Below, piece by piece: positions 47,384 to 58,020 of a stretch of DNA of 64,000 nt (position 1 is the first letter of the stretch; every line of letters starts with the position of its first letter). Both the position numbers and the translations under genes were made by a program. Source of the DNA: Grammothele lineata (taxonomy: Eukaryota; Basidiomycota; Agaricomycetes; Polyporales; Polyporaceae). The notes under the pieces are model-generated. The model worked only from the letters and a program-made list of their open reading frames with translations. It had not been told where the DNA came from and did no database searches. The stretch is from positions 558,001 to 622,000 of the forward strand of contig NDFF03000043.1 in assembly GCA_002150815.3 (NCBI GenBank). The letters are read 5' to 3'.

Positions 47384-50300
47384 ATGGCTTCTCAAGGCCT
47401 CCTCCCTCACGGTGCTCTCTTCACTTCACAAATCCCTCACAACTGTCAACGATGCAATTCCCCTGGCCCGCTCACTTATGCCAAGTCGGAGGGTGGAGGA
47501 TCTGGAAAGCACCTGTGTACCGACTGTGTCCGGTATTATGCTGAAAAGCGCCAAAAGTTTCTCGGAGCAGGTATGTTATTATCGTTCTTGTTCACTTGTG
47601 CATATCGCAGTAATATTCTGTTGTGCTGGTAGGAGTCGAAGTTTCGTACACCAGTCAGGCTCAGGCTGGAGGACAGCAGCTTCAATCTCGGCAAATTCAA
47701 GACAACTCGACGGCAGCATATCGTGCAGAGATAGGGCATAATGTTGCAGCTGCTCAGCGAGGCAGTGAGTTGCAATTCTCCGGTTAACCATGTGTGTCTT
47801 TTGTAATGTTTTCTAGCCTCTACTGCAGCAATAGTTCCCGTTGGCGGCGGTCGCTCGGCCTTCTCGCTTGGCCCAGCGTCAAATGATCGCGTACCGCCGA
47901 ACAGATTCACTTCAATGGCACCACCTCCTATCCCACCGTCGATCTTCCCCCCACATATTCTTGGCCAAGGTGCTTCTGCATCAGGTCCTCTCATCTATGT
48001 TCCTGGCTCCAAGTTACTCCAAGACCTGTGCGCTGAAACGCAGAACGTCATGCTTCAGAAGCAGGGCACCAAGACCGGCTACTCAAACATTCACAATGAG
48101 TACCTCAAGGTTCGGGAGACTCTCCAGCATCAAGCATACTACGTGCATACCGAAATAGTCATCATCAAGGCCCGCATGATGGTGGAGGATATTCGTGGCT
48201 CTCGTTCAGCTTATTCGCCTGTGGCGGTACGTTTGCTCTACTCTCCTTGGTTCTCCCCCCTCCCCTCTATCTCACGTCTCTATTCAACATACTTTAGAAT
48301 GTCCTTGAATCCATTCCTGCTATTCCTGTGCGCATCGGTGCTAGGGAGCTGAAAGTTATGGTCTTCTGTGCGCTCATCAAGCCGTACATGAATTGGTCAC
48401 AGAACTATCCTCTGCCTAACTTTGCTGAGTGTTCTCTTCGCATGAAGTCTGGAGTTGAGCTGCTCCCGCTTGATCCAGACGTCGGCTGCATCGCTCAACA
48501 ATTCATCAAGGAAAAAAAAGGTCCGGGTGGCAAGGGTCCAGTGATTCAGGTCAAAAAGTCGGAACCTCCCTTGGAGATATGGCTTCAAATTCCTCGTAGA
48601 CACTTCGATGCTGTCCTGGATCACTTGGAACGAGTTGAGCCCACCGGCAACACCCTCGTGCGTTTCTTTCACCATTTGTGAACACGTTTCAGCACCCGCT
48701 TACACAACTTGCGACTTACCCACCGGGTCCCAATATCATAAAGGACGAGGTTCTAGGTTCAGTCCCTCATCCTGCTCACCCAATCAATGCTGTTGGGGTC
48801 ACCAAACAGCTGAAGATCGACATCAAGAGGCCAGAGGATAAGCGCAACGTTGTACAGGTATGCATCAGTGCACGTGGTTTTAAGTCTGTGACGCCTAGAC
48901 TCACATATACACGCCTATCTGCACGCTCCATGGATATCATCCCCCTAGCGCACAGAGGCTCTTCAGTGTGCAAACCGAGTCAACATAGCTGCAGTTGAGC
49001 CGAAGCCCCCAAAACCTTCAGCTTCCCCTTCTTTTCCCTCTTCGCCTCGATCCCATCAGTCGCTCTCGTATGGCCGCGAAGAGTCTCAGAACATCCAAGC
49101 TCCAGATGTGCCACCGCCGGTTTCGCGTAAACGCGCTGCCACTGTGAGCCTAACATTTTTTCAATCCGCTAAAGTTCGCTCTTAGAATGTGTTGGTTGTC
49201 CACATGTCTAGGAGCGCTCACCTGGGAAACGGCTGGACTCTGACGTCGCTACCAAGCGCGCACGTACTCATGCCGAACCCCAGCAACTACCATCGATATC
49301 CCAGCAGGCCATCCTCACCGCTCTCAGTCGCCAGCGGGCTCCGTCTAAGCCTGCCGTTACAGCATTGTGTGAGTATAGACAGACCTTGGCTTTTACATAG
49401 TACTGACGCCGTGGCGAACTGACTGACAGTGAATTGCAAGATTGTCAATGTCCAGGTTCAGGTTTGCCCACAAGTTACCTTTGAGGACCTTGTTGTCAGA
49501 GGTAAGTTCACCGTTTTTAGTTACGTGTCTACCGAGTAGTGTCTACCAGGGTTAAGATCGCGCGTCGCTTGCAAGTGCCGGACAGTGGAACTCTAATGTG
49601 CCATTTACCACCACGGCAGTCACGTACACCCCGACTGTCAAGCCAATGAAGGGTGCATCCAAGGTCGCTTTCTTTGCTACGTGCAACCCCTCGCTTCCAG
49701 GGTTTGAGTCGATGACCTTGGTCTTGAAGCAAGCGTTCAGACCTAGCAGCCAAGCCACATCAACGTCTTCGCTTCGCCCCCAGTATCAGTTGCTCGAAAG
49801 CGGCTCACAGGTGTCATTTTTGACTCGTGAGATCCTCTGCCTGCAATGGGCCTCCGCTCTGATGCGTCTAGTATATGACTTCGTTGACGAACGAGAGCGC
49901 GCGTCCGATTTGATGCACTCAGACTCGGAGCCACTCTCTATCCCTCAGCTGCGCTTCGTCAAATGTGCGCTAGCTTTAGAAGCCGATATTACGGGGTCCG
50001 AACGTCAAGTGTTCTTATTGGAGGAGCGGATAGACAAGGAAACGCACGGGAAGTGGTGCAAGTATATCAATAACAACTCACCTCACCCAATCAAGGACAA
50101 CCTCACTACTCCGGAACGTCGGCACACTGCGGAATTTCTTGTCTTCTGCCAGCATGTTCAGTATCTCAAAACAATGGGTCTCGCTTTCGTCTCTGACTTC
50201 CAAGGTGTGTCATACAGGACGTCAGACGACTCAGATCGATGTGTCCTCACGCGAATTTCAGGTGGCAATACCCTGCTCTCTGACCCCCAGATCATGACAG

Positions 50301-50764
50301 ATGAGTAAGTAGCATTTTCCTGGATCACCCGTTTCTTCTAGTTGGCGGCCAGGTTTTGGCTGAAACGACATGTCTGTAGGAAAGTCGGGGACGTCTTCAG
50401 CACAGGAAACCTCTCTTCAGCTATCGTGAAGTTTCCTGTTGCGCATACGTGTTCAAAGTTCTGCAAGCACTATGGGATTGAGGGTGTGTGGGTATTAGAG
50501 CTGCTGAAGCCACTTGGCGATACCAAGGAGCAGGGATCGCAACGCAGTGCTATCTCAGGTTTGCAATTGAGACATCCATGATGCCTCCCCTTGTAACTTG
50601 TAACGCCAGACATCTGATATGTCTTTCTAGGAGCCCCAGCTGCAGCTGCACCGAACAATGAGCCGCCACCTGCAGGAGCAAGGGATGTTTCACGAAGCGC
50701 AACTAAGGACAAGGAGCGACTTCTCATGCTGGCAAATGTAGCAGAGACGAATAGACTTGCGTGA
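47384..50764 (+). CDS. Alpha-type (atypical) protein kinase with N-terminal zinc-ribbon-like segment
   Basis: About 12 exons give roughly 880 residues, ATG 47384 to TGA 50762-50764, all joins in frame where checked. The N-terminus has two CxxC pairs (CQRC and CTDC, residues about 20-50), probably a zinc ribbon. A long middle region is Ser/Pro-rich. The C-terminal quarter matches alpha-kinases: FVKCALALEADITGSERQVF, EERIDKETHGKWCKYINNN, the catalytic FVSDFQG (the QG of the family's LQG loop), LLSDPQI, FSTGNL, and the zinc-coordinating HTCSKFCK. The kinase would phosphorylate Ser or Thr in an unknown target. Alpha-kinases are numerous in agaricomycete genomes. Its place inside a transposon suggests cargo or a helper gene. 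Confidence 0.85.
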
Positions 50765-51624
50765 CCTGCCGCCGGCGGTTGCTGGTTACTGTCACGCTGT
50801 CAGTCCCTTCTGTAGTAAGTATACCGGTTCTTCTCGTCTCGACTTATTGCTGATCCTCTCATAACTGCTCTCCGATCTGGCATTTTAGGATACTCAGCAC
50901 AGCCTGCACTTACGTCCTTCGAACTATATTCCACATTGACATTTCACACACTCCTCCTTTGTTCCCTACGCATACTAGTTGCATCTCAGCTTTAGTATCG
51001 CAGCATGTTACTGTGCATGTAGCTATCCCTAGTACCTATCCTTCTATTACTTACACCCCAAGATACGAACGACTCCTAGTCCTACTAGTACTCAGCCGCC
51101 GTTTACTGGTTACCCCTTTTTTCTTAATATCACCCTTCATGTTAGGATGCCACGTTTAATGATTACTAGGAAGCTTTTGTGCACCCATTTCTCAAGCTCT
51201 ATGGGGGCGGCCTCTACAATCTGCATGGAAGTTTGAGTTGAAGCTCCGTAGCGGCCGCTGTGAGCGCCTATATATGGAGCGTCTTGGACTCGCCAAAAAC
51301 GATGGTCTATACGCTGCTACCGTGGACAGAGTTACAAAGTTTTGACTTCAAAAGGTCCACTACTACCATACACACAATGTATACCCTGTGCCAACCCTTA
51401 GTAATCTTCCCCAAGAACTCTGTACCTACTTTCCGTGCGTTCAACGCCTGGGCGCTTATTCGCTCCCAAACGCGAGTGGACGTACTCCGTCTGTGTCTGT
51501 CTTATCAAATCTATCTCTCCCCTGCCTGCCCCCACATACCACCTCTCTATATGCCGTTGGCTTTGTCAAGACATTCTACTGCTTCCATCGCTTGTGCTTC
51601 TGTACTCGAACTCCTCTACTTGTG
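50765..51624. other. Region between alpha-kinase and integrase genes
   Basis: The 3' UTR of the alpha-kinase gene and the promoter of the integrase-core gene. The promoter holds TATATA (51,270) and the block repeated at 57.6-57.8 kb. Confidence 0.5.
51270..51430 (+). repeat. Promoter-proximal repeat, copy A
   Basis: Contains AGAGTTACAAAGTTT (51328) and, exactly 67 bases later, CCCTTAGTAATC (51395). Both words, and the spacing, recur in the same orientation at 57663 and 57730. It lies about 200-350 bases before the integrase ATG, so it is probably promoter and leader sequence. Confidence 0.72.
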
Positions 51625-53712
51625 ATGGCAAACACTTCTTCGCACCTGCATAATCACCCAACTCCGGCCTTCTCTGACTCCGAGTCCGCTGAAAATGACC
51701 AGCCAAGGCGCGGAAATCAGCATAAGCCATTGCGTGCGTATGAAATTGGCTCAGACTAAGGCTTGCGTTATTGATTTCAACATTCAACCAGCCCCCGATT
51801 CCATTCTGCGTCCCCTTGTCAAACGGTATTATGCTTTTGGTCAGACTGATCGTGCAATCGCCGAGTCTGTCCAGAAGAATATTGATACTCAAGCCTACGG
51901 CATCAGGTGAGTCTCACACCAGTTCAAAACTGAGTTTGCTTGTGTGTAACAGCAGATATTTTCTCTCCTTGCTCTGTTCCGTACCACCCTTGGTGCTGGT
52001 GCGCATCAGCGAATCTTCTGTCAAGCGCCTTCGAAAGAAGTGGGATCTACTCAAAACACGTGCTCAGAATCACACAGTTGAGAGCATCCATATATACTGT
52101 CTGGAGGTCAAGAAGCGTTATCCCGACCGAGGAGTGGACAATCTTCAGAAGGCTTTACGGACTCAGTGGAATGTACGGGCTAGTCGGTGAGTCCATACGG
52201 AAATCAGAGGTACCTCCGGGTATCTCGACTGGCCAAGATGTAGTATGTGCAATGCTGATACTCATTGTTATGTTCATGTATCATTTGAAACCTTGGCAAT
52301 GACAGCGCTGTCATTACTGAGTGGTTGAAGACGATGGAGCCCGACGCAATGAAGGAACGTCGCTACAATCCTCGCAAACGATACCGTTTCTGGTGTGCCG
52401 GTGTTAACGATCTCTGGGCCTTCGATCAGCATGACAAGTGGGGCCCTCGATTTGGACTATGGCTTCATCTCGGCACCGAACCAATGTCTGGAGCGATCAA
52501 ATGGCTGAAGATCTGGTGGACGAACTCGAATCCCCGGTTGATTACTAGTTTCTATCTCGCAGCTGGGCGTGCTATAGCGGGTAGGTCCCGATATTACCTT
52601 CTAGCAGTCCAAGGGCTCACCAGTTGTTGAAATTGTTGCCCCCCTTCGGTGTGAATTGTCAATCTAGCCGTCCCTCTGATCACACAAAGTGATCCTGGTA
52701 GCGAAAACTTCGGCATTGCAAATGCACACACATTCATTCGCCATCGACTAGACCCCTCGCTCGAGGGTACTCTCCAACACCGGTGGATGCGAAAGAAGAT
52801 GAACATCAAGCCCGAGATCATGTGGTCACTTTTACGACGCGATTGGACCGGCTTTGAGGCAACGCTTCAGTTTGGAGTTGATCAGGGCTGGTATGATGTT
52901 AGCAATGCATTGCATTGGTGCGTAAATTATTAGCGTCTAGCTTCTCTTATAATTCAGTTTCTGTCACAGTCTTGTATTCCGGTGGTTGGCAATTCCTTGG
53001 CTCCAGACTGAACTGGATATATGGGCAAACCAGTTTAATTCAACCAAGCGACGGGCAAGCAAGAACAAAGTGCTACCGCAGGGTGTTCCCCTGCTGATAG
53101 CTGAGGACCCGAAGGCCTATGGCGTTGAGGATTTCAAGGTGTGCAGCCATAACTCAATCTTAAAACAATTGTTAACCTCTTCATGCTCATTTCCTGTGAT
53201 GCGTTCCACAGATTGGAGTGCCTGCTAGCCTCTTCGATGAAGCAGAGGAGCAGTGGGCACCTCCAGGTCATCCTGTATTCGAGCTGGTACCAGAGTTGTT
53301 CGCCCATCGTATCCAAGCCATCTACAATACGCTTGGGTCTCCTGAAGTCAACTTTGACTCCTTTTGGAATGTTTACCTGACGATCCTTGAACACTTCCTG
53401 CTTATCCCTCATGATAACGACGCCCTTGCAAATGTTATATCCACCAGCCTTGATGATGCAACGGCAATCTCGGAAGAGAGAGTTCCCCTTCTGCCTGGGC
53501 TTCGTCCGCTGCAGCATGTACCCCAAACTGGACAAGTACCGTCAAACGTACATATATTTCAGGCCAGAAGTAGTAGTCAGGGAGATGGAAATGTGGAGGT
53601 CAATGAGGTAGAAGGAGCGGGCGGTGAGGAACTTGACGGGCAGGATACAGTCTACGCTGCATTTACCTCCGATGAGGAGGAGCTAGATACTGAGGACCCT
53701 GGTTTATTGTAA
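51625..53712 (+). CDS. Integrase-core (retroviral-type DDE) protein, candidate transposase
   Basis: About seven exons, roughly 530 residues. The first 45 residues are polar. A helical region follows (KRLRKKWDLL and RGVDNLQKALRTQWNV) that may bind DNA as a helix-turn-helix. The core begins YRFWCAGVNDLWAFDQHDKW with the first catalytic Asp, continues FGLWLHLGTEPMSGAIKWLK, then QSDPGSENFGIANAHTF with the second Asp. A Glu 41 residues later (KPEIMW) is the best candidate for the third. IPWLQTELDIW and NKVLPQGVP close the domain. This resembles agaricomycete proteins annotated with an integrase core domain. It would cut and join the element ends. The stop (53710-53712) overlaps the end of the opposite frame by 9 bases. 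Confidence 0.85.
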
Positions 53713-54345
53713 CTCAATACACTCGCTCGAGTAACCAAGATCATCACCCGTCACCCTGGTCATGATGTCGGCCTGAACTGAAAAAAGGACCAAGCTAACA
53801 AGGCCTAGCAGCTTACTGAGAGAGCCCGGCGGGATCAAGCCACCAAAGCCGCCGAGTTGAGAGTCGAGCGCATGTGCGCAGTGTGAGGCGGATGGGGTAA
53901 AAATGCTCGCAGCCTTGAGGCAGAGGAGAAAGAAGAAGAGAGATACATAACTCACTTTCGCGTATGAGCACACACAGCAGACAGCGTTCACTACAAGGAA
54001 CGAAAAGAATGGAATAGAATTGTTTGTTACATGTCTCATCGTGCAAATGCTACATACTGCCCCACTGCTATTCGAGGCACCGTTGCCGGCCGCCTTGTCC
54101 TTGCCCTGTGCCGTCTCGTTGCCCGACGTGGTCGAGACGAAGGTCGAGAAGTGTTTCGAGGACGGCACGCGCGGGCGACCGGCCGCGCCCGCACCCGAGG
54201 GCGCCGCTCCTGGTCCCGCACCCGCGGTTGCAGCAGCCGCGCCCTGCGACGGTGCGGCGGCCGTCATGGTCGTGGTCTGTGAGGCCGTGTTCGAGTTGGC
54301 GAGGAAGCGGGACTGGAAGTGGTTCGAGAAGTAGCCGGCCATCAT
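53704..54345 (-). CDS. Unassigned open frame inside the element
   Basis: A single open frame of 213 codons from ATG 54345. The first half is GC-rich and starts MMAGYFSNHFQSRFLANS, then becomes Ala/Gly/Thr-rich; the second half is AT-richer with a hydrophobic stretch (SIPFFSFLVVNAVCCVCSY). The two halves differ in base composition, and a GTATGT at about 54,030 followed by an acceptor suggests that the true gene may be spliced. It could be the first exon of a captured host gene. I do not recognise it. Confidence 0.35.
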   Translation of the reverse strand: MMAGYFSNHFQSRFLANSNTASQTTTMTAAAPSQGAAAATAGAGPGAAPSGAGAAGRPRVPSSKHFSTFVSTTSGNETAQGKDKAAGNGASNSSGAVCSICTMRHVTNNSIPFFSFLVVNAVCCVCSYAKVSYVSLFFFLLCLKAASIFTPSASHCAHALDSQLGGFGGLIPPGSLSKLLGLVSLVLFSVQADIMTRVTGDDLGYSSECIELQ

Positions 54346-54897
54346 GCGGGCGAGAACGTGCGGGGACGGAGGCAGGTGCGGCGCTGGGGACACGGGACTG
54401 GGGCGGGCTTGGGGCGGGCTTGGGGCGGGTCTGATGGAGGTGAAAGGCTTCACTAGAAAGCAAATAAAAAGCAGAGACGGTGTCGGCGTTGGCAAGGAGG
54501 GTGCGGTGCGAGGAAGAGCGAGGAGGAGAGGCGTGAGATGGGCGTCGTCGGTCACGCTCAGTCGAGAGCTCAGGCAAATCTCGCGCCCGCACGGCCGCGG
54601 CAGACGGACTGGCAATCACCGCGACGGCCCACAGCGTCAAGTTGGCCTCATCTTTGTCCTCCCGACTTCCTCCATGGTTCGTTATTCTCTCGCTAGCTTT
54701 CGCTTGTCCTCCCTTGGCGCTGTGGAAGCAACCCCTCGCAAATAAGTTTTAAAAGATCGCAGCAGCGCCGGTGACTCGGGGAGGGTGACAGGAGCAGGGA
54801 TGAGGTGAAAGCTAACCCAGTAGTTCGAACATTCTGTACAGTGTAGCATTACAGTGTAGCATCGCAGCGTAATAAAGGAAAGTAGACTATGCTTCAA

Positions 54898-57467
54898 CTA
54901 AACCCCAAGAATGAGCATCTTGTCGGCATTCCGACGTTTCCTTTTAACCGGGGGAACAATCTGATCTGGAGCAACACAATCACTCAGGCTGCTCACAACC
55001 ACATTGCTGCCCAATGCTTCCCCTTCTAAGTCACCATGTCCATTTCCTGCTTCCTGCCTTCTCCGCTTATTCCCCCCGACACCACCGAGATTAGAACGTG
55101 GCCTCCATCCACCAGCGCCACTAGCATTCTTTGATGCTGCATGACTACTGCCAGACTTATTGCGATTATCCTTCTTCATCTGCGCATTTGCACGCTGACG
55201 ATTGCGGAACCACTCATCAAGGAGAGGGCTCTCGTCACATACAACAAGCCTGTGTCAGGAATCAGCTCGAGATCCGTTGATGCAAGACTGATAATGATAA
55301 CTCATACTGAAAGTTCTCTTTTCCAACTGGCCCAGCACGCACAACACGACGACCTATGGCGCAATATTCCAAGGGGCCAACAGCAACCCGCCGAGTCTCG
55401 ATGATCCTAACCAAAGTTTTCTCGTTCCGCACTGCGTTAGGTGCGAGTGAGAAAATCTCAGTGTCAGCGGCATCCGTTGGCACTGAAGGTACTCCATGGG
55501 GCGAAGGCGGAACCAGGCAATGAGGGAAAACGGGTGTTACCGTCCAAATGACCTTTTGAGACTTCTTAACCTCACATGTGTAGAGAAGAGTGTCGAGAAC
55601 GGCTGCGCGGCAGTCCTTTTCCGATAGGAAAAGAGTGGAGTCGGTGTATGCGTTGGCGCAAAGATACGTATGCGGTGTGCATGAGTCACTAATCACGCCT
55701 ATTTGGTCCATTAAGCAGTGGAACAGCATCGTGGGGCTAGAGCTAGGTAAGGCACATACTGAGATCTCTGTATGCTGCAGTTAAGGGATCGATATCTCCG
55801 CTGGAAGAGCCTAGAGCCTCAGGTGATGGATTGAGAAGCGCCCAGTCAGCACCGAAGATGAGGCGTCCAAGCTTGAAACGTTTGGCGGGTGACTCAAGAG
55901 CAGCTCGAATGAATGTTGGCTCGAAAATGTCGCATAGGCCGCAGGCTTCGTCACGAACAAGTACTGTATCCGTTTGAGAGTAGTGTTCTATGATCGTCTG
56001 GGGGGAATGAGAAGCGAAGACGAATGATGAGCGACAGCAAATATACACCGGCCAGTATAATGAGAGAAGTTGAAACGCACCGAGTACGCATTTTGCAGGC
56101 GTTTCATCCGAGATGGAACAGACACTCGCTGCTTCCCATGCACATAAAGCCGGTGAGAAAATTTGAGGCGGTGCGCATCCGTGGGTGCAAGGATAAAGCC
56201 AACATATGCAGGGCGCACGAATTCTCTGTTGGTTCAAAGTTCAGTGACATTCAGGATCTGGGAGAATGGAGTAAATGTGCTCACTGGAGCTCAGAATACG
56301 TTCGATCGGCGAATGTCCAGAAAGCCTCGCAAAAGCGAGCAAGTCGCGACGGCACACCAAACAGTTCACCTTCTGTGAGCCAAGGTGGCAAACCTAAATC
56401 GTGTGGTTCATACTCAGTCTCTCCAGCAAGAGTACAACAGTGGGCACGTACCTGACATGAAGAACAGTTCCGCAACTGTGTATGTGCCTACACCACCAAA
56501 AACTCGGCCGTAGTCCGCACGGATAGCGGTAGCTGCAAGTTGGCGACGTTTATGAAGGCCCTTTTTGAAGATAGTGCGGACGAGTATGCCAACCTCGGAG
56601 AGGAAGACGGCGTAGTCATCATGGACATCCAGATGCACGACAGGCGGCAACGATTGCTTAGTGACAAACCAGTGCGGCTGACATGGAAGGAATGAGGACT
56701 GCGAAAGGCGGGCTCCACGGAAATGTGCGCACCGTAAACACGTTGTCTGCAGTAAGAATTGCGAGCACATATTCCCCTAGGTCGAGCGCCATCCCAACTC
56801 GAAATCCACGACGCTGGGAGTAGTTCACGTATGAGGGTTTGTGGAGGTGTCTGTGCCAGGGGAAGGAGCGAGAACGTAAACGCACATTGTTTATACAAGT
56901 AACTTGAGCAATCTCTTCGTCCCATTGCGCCCGTGTATAAGGCTGGGCCATAGAATGCGTTAGGAGTTGGACCTGACAATAGGCAGCAGTAGAGTTAGAT
57001 AAAGAGATCACAAATGAGAGGGATAGACATAGGCGTTGATTGAAGGCCTCAAAGTAACCGTTTGGGACTCAAATATGGAGTTGGGGATAAAAGAGAGAGA
57101 AGAGCGTCATAGATTATCGTACCTGGAGACTCATCTCGCCAAAATTAAGAACAATCGTCCTGGGCGTGTGTTCTACCCCACACAACCGAAATCCATCCAA
57201 ACTCTGGAGGGGCTCCTGGTCTTGATGGGGCCAAACATCCTGCTGACTCTTGCGGGGCCCTCGCTTCACTGATGACGAAGGCAGAAGCTGATGGACTAAA
57301 CCCTGCGCTAGACGAGATTGCGGGTCCTTCTTCTTGGCTGCTTCAATGGCAGGTTTCGTCCCATCGGTCCAGATGCTAGAGAGAACTAGAGGTACCGAGT
57401 CTTTGACAGCCAAGAACCAAAGCCAGATAGTGAGATAGCATGCATAAACTTCGCTGATTTCGGGCAT
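54898..57467 (-). CDS. Unknown multi-exon protein of the 11.7-kb element
   Basis: ATG 57467 (MPEISEVYACYLTIW) to a stop at 54898, in about eight exons with frame kept at most joins checked. Recognisable stretches: THSMAQPYTRAQWDEEIAQV, HLHKPSYVNYSQRRGFRVGM, HLDVHDDYAVFLSEVGILVR, RLARFCEAFWTFADRTYSEL, EFVRPAYVGFILAPTDAHRL, LVRDEACGLCDIFEPTFIRA and EEVKKSQKVIWTV-like sequence. The C-terminus is a basic tail with PPVKRKRR, a likely nuclear localisation signal. I know no domain for it. It runs convergent to the integrase gene and fills the right third of the element, so it may be an accessory protein for transposition or a DNA-binding factor. Confidence 0.6.
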
Positions 57468-57990
57468 GAGCGCTGGATAGAGCAAGAAAACAAAGAAGGG
57501 GGTAGACGAGGGCAATCGAGTAGATGAACACTGGTATAGGTACGACGCGCGACCCGCGACGCGACGCGACGCGTCCGCGACGCGGTCATTGACGCCGGCC
57601 TAACAATCACGTGGACACTGAGCCTTGCCTTTGGACGCGCCCTGGAGCTCGCTATTGTGGCCAGAGTTACAAAGTTTCGGTGCATTGCGCATACATTGCT
57701 CTTTATATACAGCTTACTACCTTCCGTTACCCTTAGTAATCTCCCCCAAGGTCTCTAAGGCCGATTGAGCCACCCTACCATCTCTCTCGACGAGTGGGCG
57801 CCTGCGAGCAATCCAAGCGCCCAACGGGTACAGCCTTACCCTCATCCTCTACCGCGGGCTTTGCGCCCCGACTGCCCATCTTTTCCTGCGTAAACGTATA
57901 GCCCTCTTGGGGTGTCAGAGGCCCCATCAGGAAAACCGCGTGGTGAGCTGACATAAACCTTCCTTTTCTGAAGCTGACCCGTCCCGCAGA
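57468..57990. other. Right non-coding part of the 11.7-kb element
   Basis: The promoter of the minus-strand unknown gene, a GACGCGACGCG simple repeat (about 57,544-57,586) and the second copy of the promoter-proximal repeat. No gene. Confidence 0.5.
57610..57800 (+). repeat. Promoter-proximal repeat, copy B
   Basis: Direct, diverged copy of 51,270-51,430: AGAGTTACAAAGTTT at 57663 and CCCTTAGTAATC at 57730, again exactly 67 bases apart, plus TATATA between them. No coding sequence follows, so it may be the leftover 5' end of a second integrase gene. Confidence 0.68.
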
Positions 57991-58014
57991 AGCTGACCCG
58001 TCTTGCTTGCAGTA
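57955..58014 (-). repeat. Right terminal inverted repeat of the 11.7-kb element
   Basis: Inverted partner of 46289-46350, perfect over the outer 24 bases. CGTCAG follows at 58015-58020. Confidence 0.88.
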
Positions 58015-58020
58015 CGTCAG

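Larger units (their letters stand above)
46289..58014. mobile_element. Candidate 11.7-kb DNA transposon carrying alpha-kinase and integrase-core genes
   Basis: The ends are inverted repeats. The first 24 bases (starting TACTGCAAGCAAGACGGG) match the reverse complement of the last 24 exactly, and similarity continues to about 60 bases. Each end holds two copies of GACGGGTCAGCT (left 46301-46312 and 46322-46333; right, inverted, 57972-57983 and 57991-58002). CGTCAG lies directly outside both ends (46283-46288 and 58015-58020), a perfect 6-bp target duplication. Contents: alpha-kinase gene, integrase-core gene, an unassigned 213-codon frame and a multi-exon unknown gene. Genes are open and spliced cleanly, so the insertion may be fairly recent. 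Retroviral-type integrases make 4-6-bp duplications, which fits the integrase-core protein being the transposase (inference). Confidence 0.82.

Noticed and set aside
51270..57800. Reading the 51.3-kb and 57.7-kb direct repeats as LTRs of a retrotransposon.
   Set aside because: No reverse transcriptase, protease or Gag between them, the repeats are internal to the inverted repeats, and they match a promoter rather than an LTR.
46289..58014. Calling the large element a Polinton, Starship or KDZ element.
   Set aside because: No DNA polymerase B or capsid gene, no tyrosine recombinase and no KDZ transposase motif could be seen.
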